Source: Pseudomaricurvus sp965662505
Lineage (GTDB): Bacteria > Pseudomonadota > Gammaproteobacteria > Pseudomonadales > Cellvibrionaceae
Length of the DNA: 60,985 bases
Reading direction: 5' to 3'
NCBI RefSeq assembly: GCF_965662505.1
Contig: NZ_CBFIHX010000004.1
Span: forward strand, 1 to 60,985
Positions within the stretch are counted from its first letter, which is position 1. Each line of letters opens with the position of its first letter. The notes under the pieces were generated by a model. It was given only the letters and a program-made list of their open reading frames with translations. It was not told where the DNA came from and searched no databases. This document shows positions 59,963 through 60,985 of this stretch, one piece after another. A program made the position numbers and the translations under genes.

Positions 59963-60132
59963 ATGCTGTATTTGGGGAGGATTTGGGGAGGAGCGTCACG
60001 CTGAATGGCCAGCTTAAACCGGAAAGTAGATCAAAAATCAGTCTAACAGGCTGGATGACGGCCTCCCACCGACTGCACCCAGAACCAACCAGCTTCTGCG
60101 AGAGGACAAAACAAGCAGAGAGACGCTAGCCC

Positions 60133-60985
60133 CTACTGCAGAACTCCATTAATGGCCTGTTCGTTATTTGAATCGTTATTGATAAACTGATTAGGAAAAC
60201 GCACTTCCGCTAAAAAGCTTCGCTCCCCTTCCTTGCTTGTCAGATACAAGGTTGCTCCATGCAGATCAGCAATACGCTCCACGATAGAAAGCCCTAACCC
60301 AACACCGCCCGCTTCACGCCCCGGCAGACTGTAAAACCGGTCTGTTAAGCGTTGACGTTGCGACTCACTAATCACTTCACATTCATTCGCTACCGAAAAA
60401 CTGGCAGCTTCAGCGCCTCGCTTCAGACAGATATGAACCGTCCCGCCGGCCGTGGTGTACTTAAAAGCGTTATTCAATAAATTTCGGATCAATATCTTAA
60501 TCCAATCCTGATGCCCTTCTATGGTGACATCAGGATCTTCATCTATTTCAATTTCTAAATGACGATCTGCCGCCAGATGCCCTTCTTCAGCCATCAGATC
60601 GATCACAATCCGGTTCAAATCGATTGTGTGACGACCAAATTGTTGCTCTGGATCCAGTCTTGCCAGGGTTAACATCTGAGTCACAGTATCCGCCGCCCTG
60701 GCCACTCGAACTTCAATGCGCTCCAACATTTGCCGACTCTCTGAGTCACTGGTCTGACGCAGAGAACGCTGTACCTCGGCCTTGATTGCCGCCAAGGGCG
60801 TCTGCAACTCATGAGCTGCATTGGAGGTAAACCGCCTTTCGCTGATCAACGCTTGTTGCAGACGATCCAGCAGTTCGTTCAAGGATGACACCACAGGTTG
60901 GATTTCCAGAGGGACTCCGTCCTGATCGATTGGATCGAGTGCCGAGGGCTTGCGCGCTGATATTTTAGTCGCCAAGTGCTCCAGA
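60133..60985 (-). CDS. Sensor histidine kinase, QseC-like, C-terminal part (5' end outside window)
   Basis: The frame runs open to the window edge ('LEHLATKISARKPSAL' precedes the first listed residues), so the sensor, membrane helices and most of HAMP are missing. Visible: 'PVVSSLNELLDRLQQAL', the dimerisation/phosphorylation helix 'RFTSNAAHELQTPLAAIKAE' with the phospho-acceptor His, the N box 'IRNLLNNAFKYT', and the G boxes 'AGGVGLGLSIVERIADLHG'. The H box has Gln where 'HELRTP' is usual. It belongs to the OmpR-partner class of two-component kinases. The cognate regulator gene probably lies just upstream, outside the window. Confidence 0.9.
   Translation of the reverse strand, partial: LEHLATKISARKPSALDPIDQDGVPLEIQPVVSSLNELLDRLQQALISERRFTSNAAHELQTPLAAIKAEVQRSLRQTSDSESRQMLERIEVRVARAADTVTQMLTLARLDPEQQFGRHTIDLNRIVIDLMAEEGHLAADRHLEIEIDEDPDVTIEGHQDWIKILIRNLLNNAFKYTTAGGTVHICLKRGAEAASFSVANECEVISESQRQRLTDRFYSLPGREAGGVGLGLSIVERIADLHGATLYLTSKEGERSFLAEVRFPNQFINNDSNNEQAINGVLQ

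Larger units (their letters stand above)
59599..60132. other. Intergenic control region between the sensor kinase and GH79 genes
   Basis: 534 bp without a gene. It holds a candidate GntR site (59765-59775), a small hairpin (59746-59762), an 8-bp inverted repeat (59898-59934), an 11-bp-period direct-repeat array (59936-59962) and a tandem 11-mer ATTTGGGGAGG (59970-59991). The stretch from about 59992 to 60132 shows nothing. Confidence 0.65.

Overview
The window looks like one large carbohydrate-utilisation island of a marine-type gammaproteobacterium (Cellvibrionales/Alteromonadales-like; this is inferred from gene content, as no rRNA or other taxonomic marker is present). Support comes from several TonB-dependent receptors, many Sec-, Tat- or lipobox-bearing glycosidases, a TRAP transporter, LacI and GntR regulators, and no SusD-type protein.

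Region 1 (1-9994): the tail of a GH3 glucosidase, then a rightward operon thuA1 / Gfo-Idh-MocA oxidoreductase / sugar isomerase-epimerase / thuA2. Facing it is a leftward set: gluconate-2-dehydrogenase subunit 3 / GMC oxidoreductase / thuA3 / lacI. Two near-identical LacI-type palindromes (1025-1038 and 10105-10118) sit in the two promoter regions. The gene content fits an oxidative, 3-keto-glycoside route of glycoside cleavage.

Region 2 (10387-19813): glucuronate catabolism. It holds uxaC-uxuB (leftward), a TRAP importer (dctP-dctQ-dctM, rightward), a FadR-type GntR regulator, and kdgK-uxuA (leftward). The path runs glucuronate > fructuronate > mannonate > KDG > KDPG; no KDPG aldolase is in the window. 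Sites of the form TGGTNNNACCA, or one mismatch from it, recur in the intergenic regions.

Region 3 (20262-28497): two TonB-dependent receptors, a decayed molybdopterin oxidoreductase, a methyltransferase and a 0.9-kb gap rich in regulatory-looking sequence.

Region 4 (28498-40880): a tight leftward run of GH3, Gfo/Idh/MocA oxidoreductase, sulfotransferase, DUF1214-like protein, alpha/beta hydrolase, DUF1080 (3-keto-glycoside hydrolase family) lipoprotein and a GH67/GH20-like glycosidase, preceded by a GH39-like glycosidase and an unrecognised secreted protein.

Region 5 (41160-59598): a third TonB receptor and a DUF5916/CBM9 outer-membrane-type protein (rightward), then leftward GH3, esterase, MFS transporter, second GH67-like enzyme, second GH39-like enzyme, Tat-exported GHL6-type glycosidase and GH79 beta-glucuronidase. 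A 127-bp fossil of a third GH67-like gene lies between the esterase and MFS genes. The window ends inside a QseC-like sensor kinase.

Working model (inference): uronic-acid-containing glycosides enter through the TonB receptors, are cut in the periplasm by GH3/GH39/GH67-like/GH79 enzymes and an esterase, and released glucuronate enters by TRAP and the Uxa/Uxu pathway. Two 3-keto modules (GMC + ThuA + Gfo + isomerase, and DUF1080 + Gfo) may cut linkages that hydrolases do not. The substrate cannot be fixed from sequence; the lack of sulfatases and polysaccharide lyases argues against typical ulvan, alginate or fucoidan loci.
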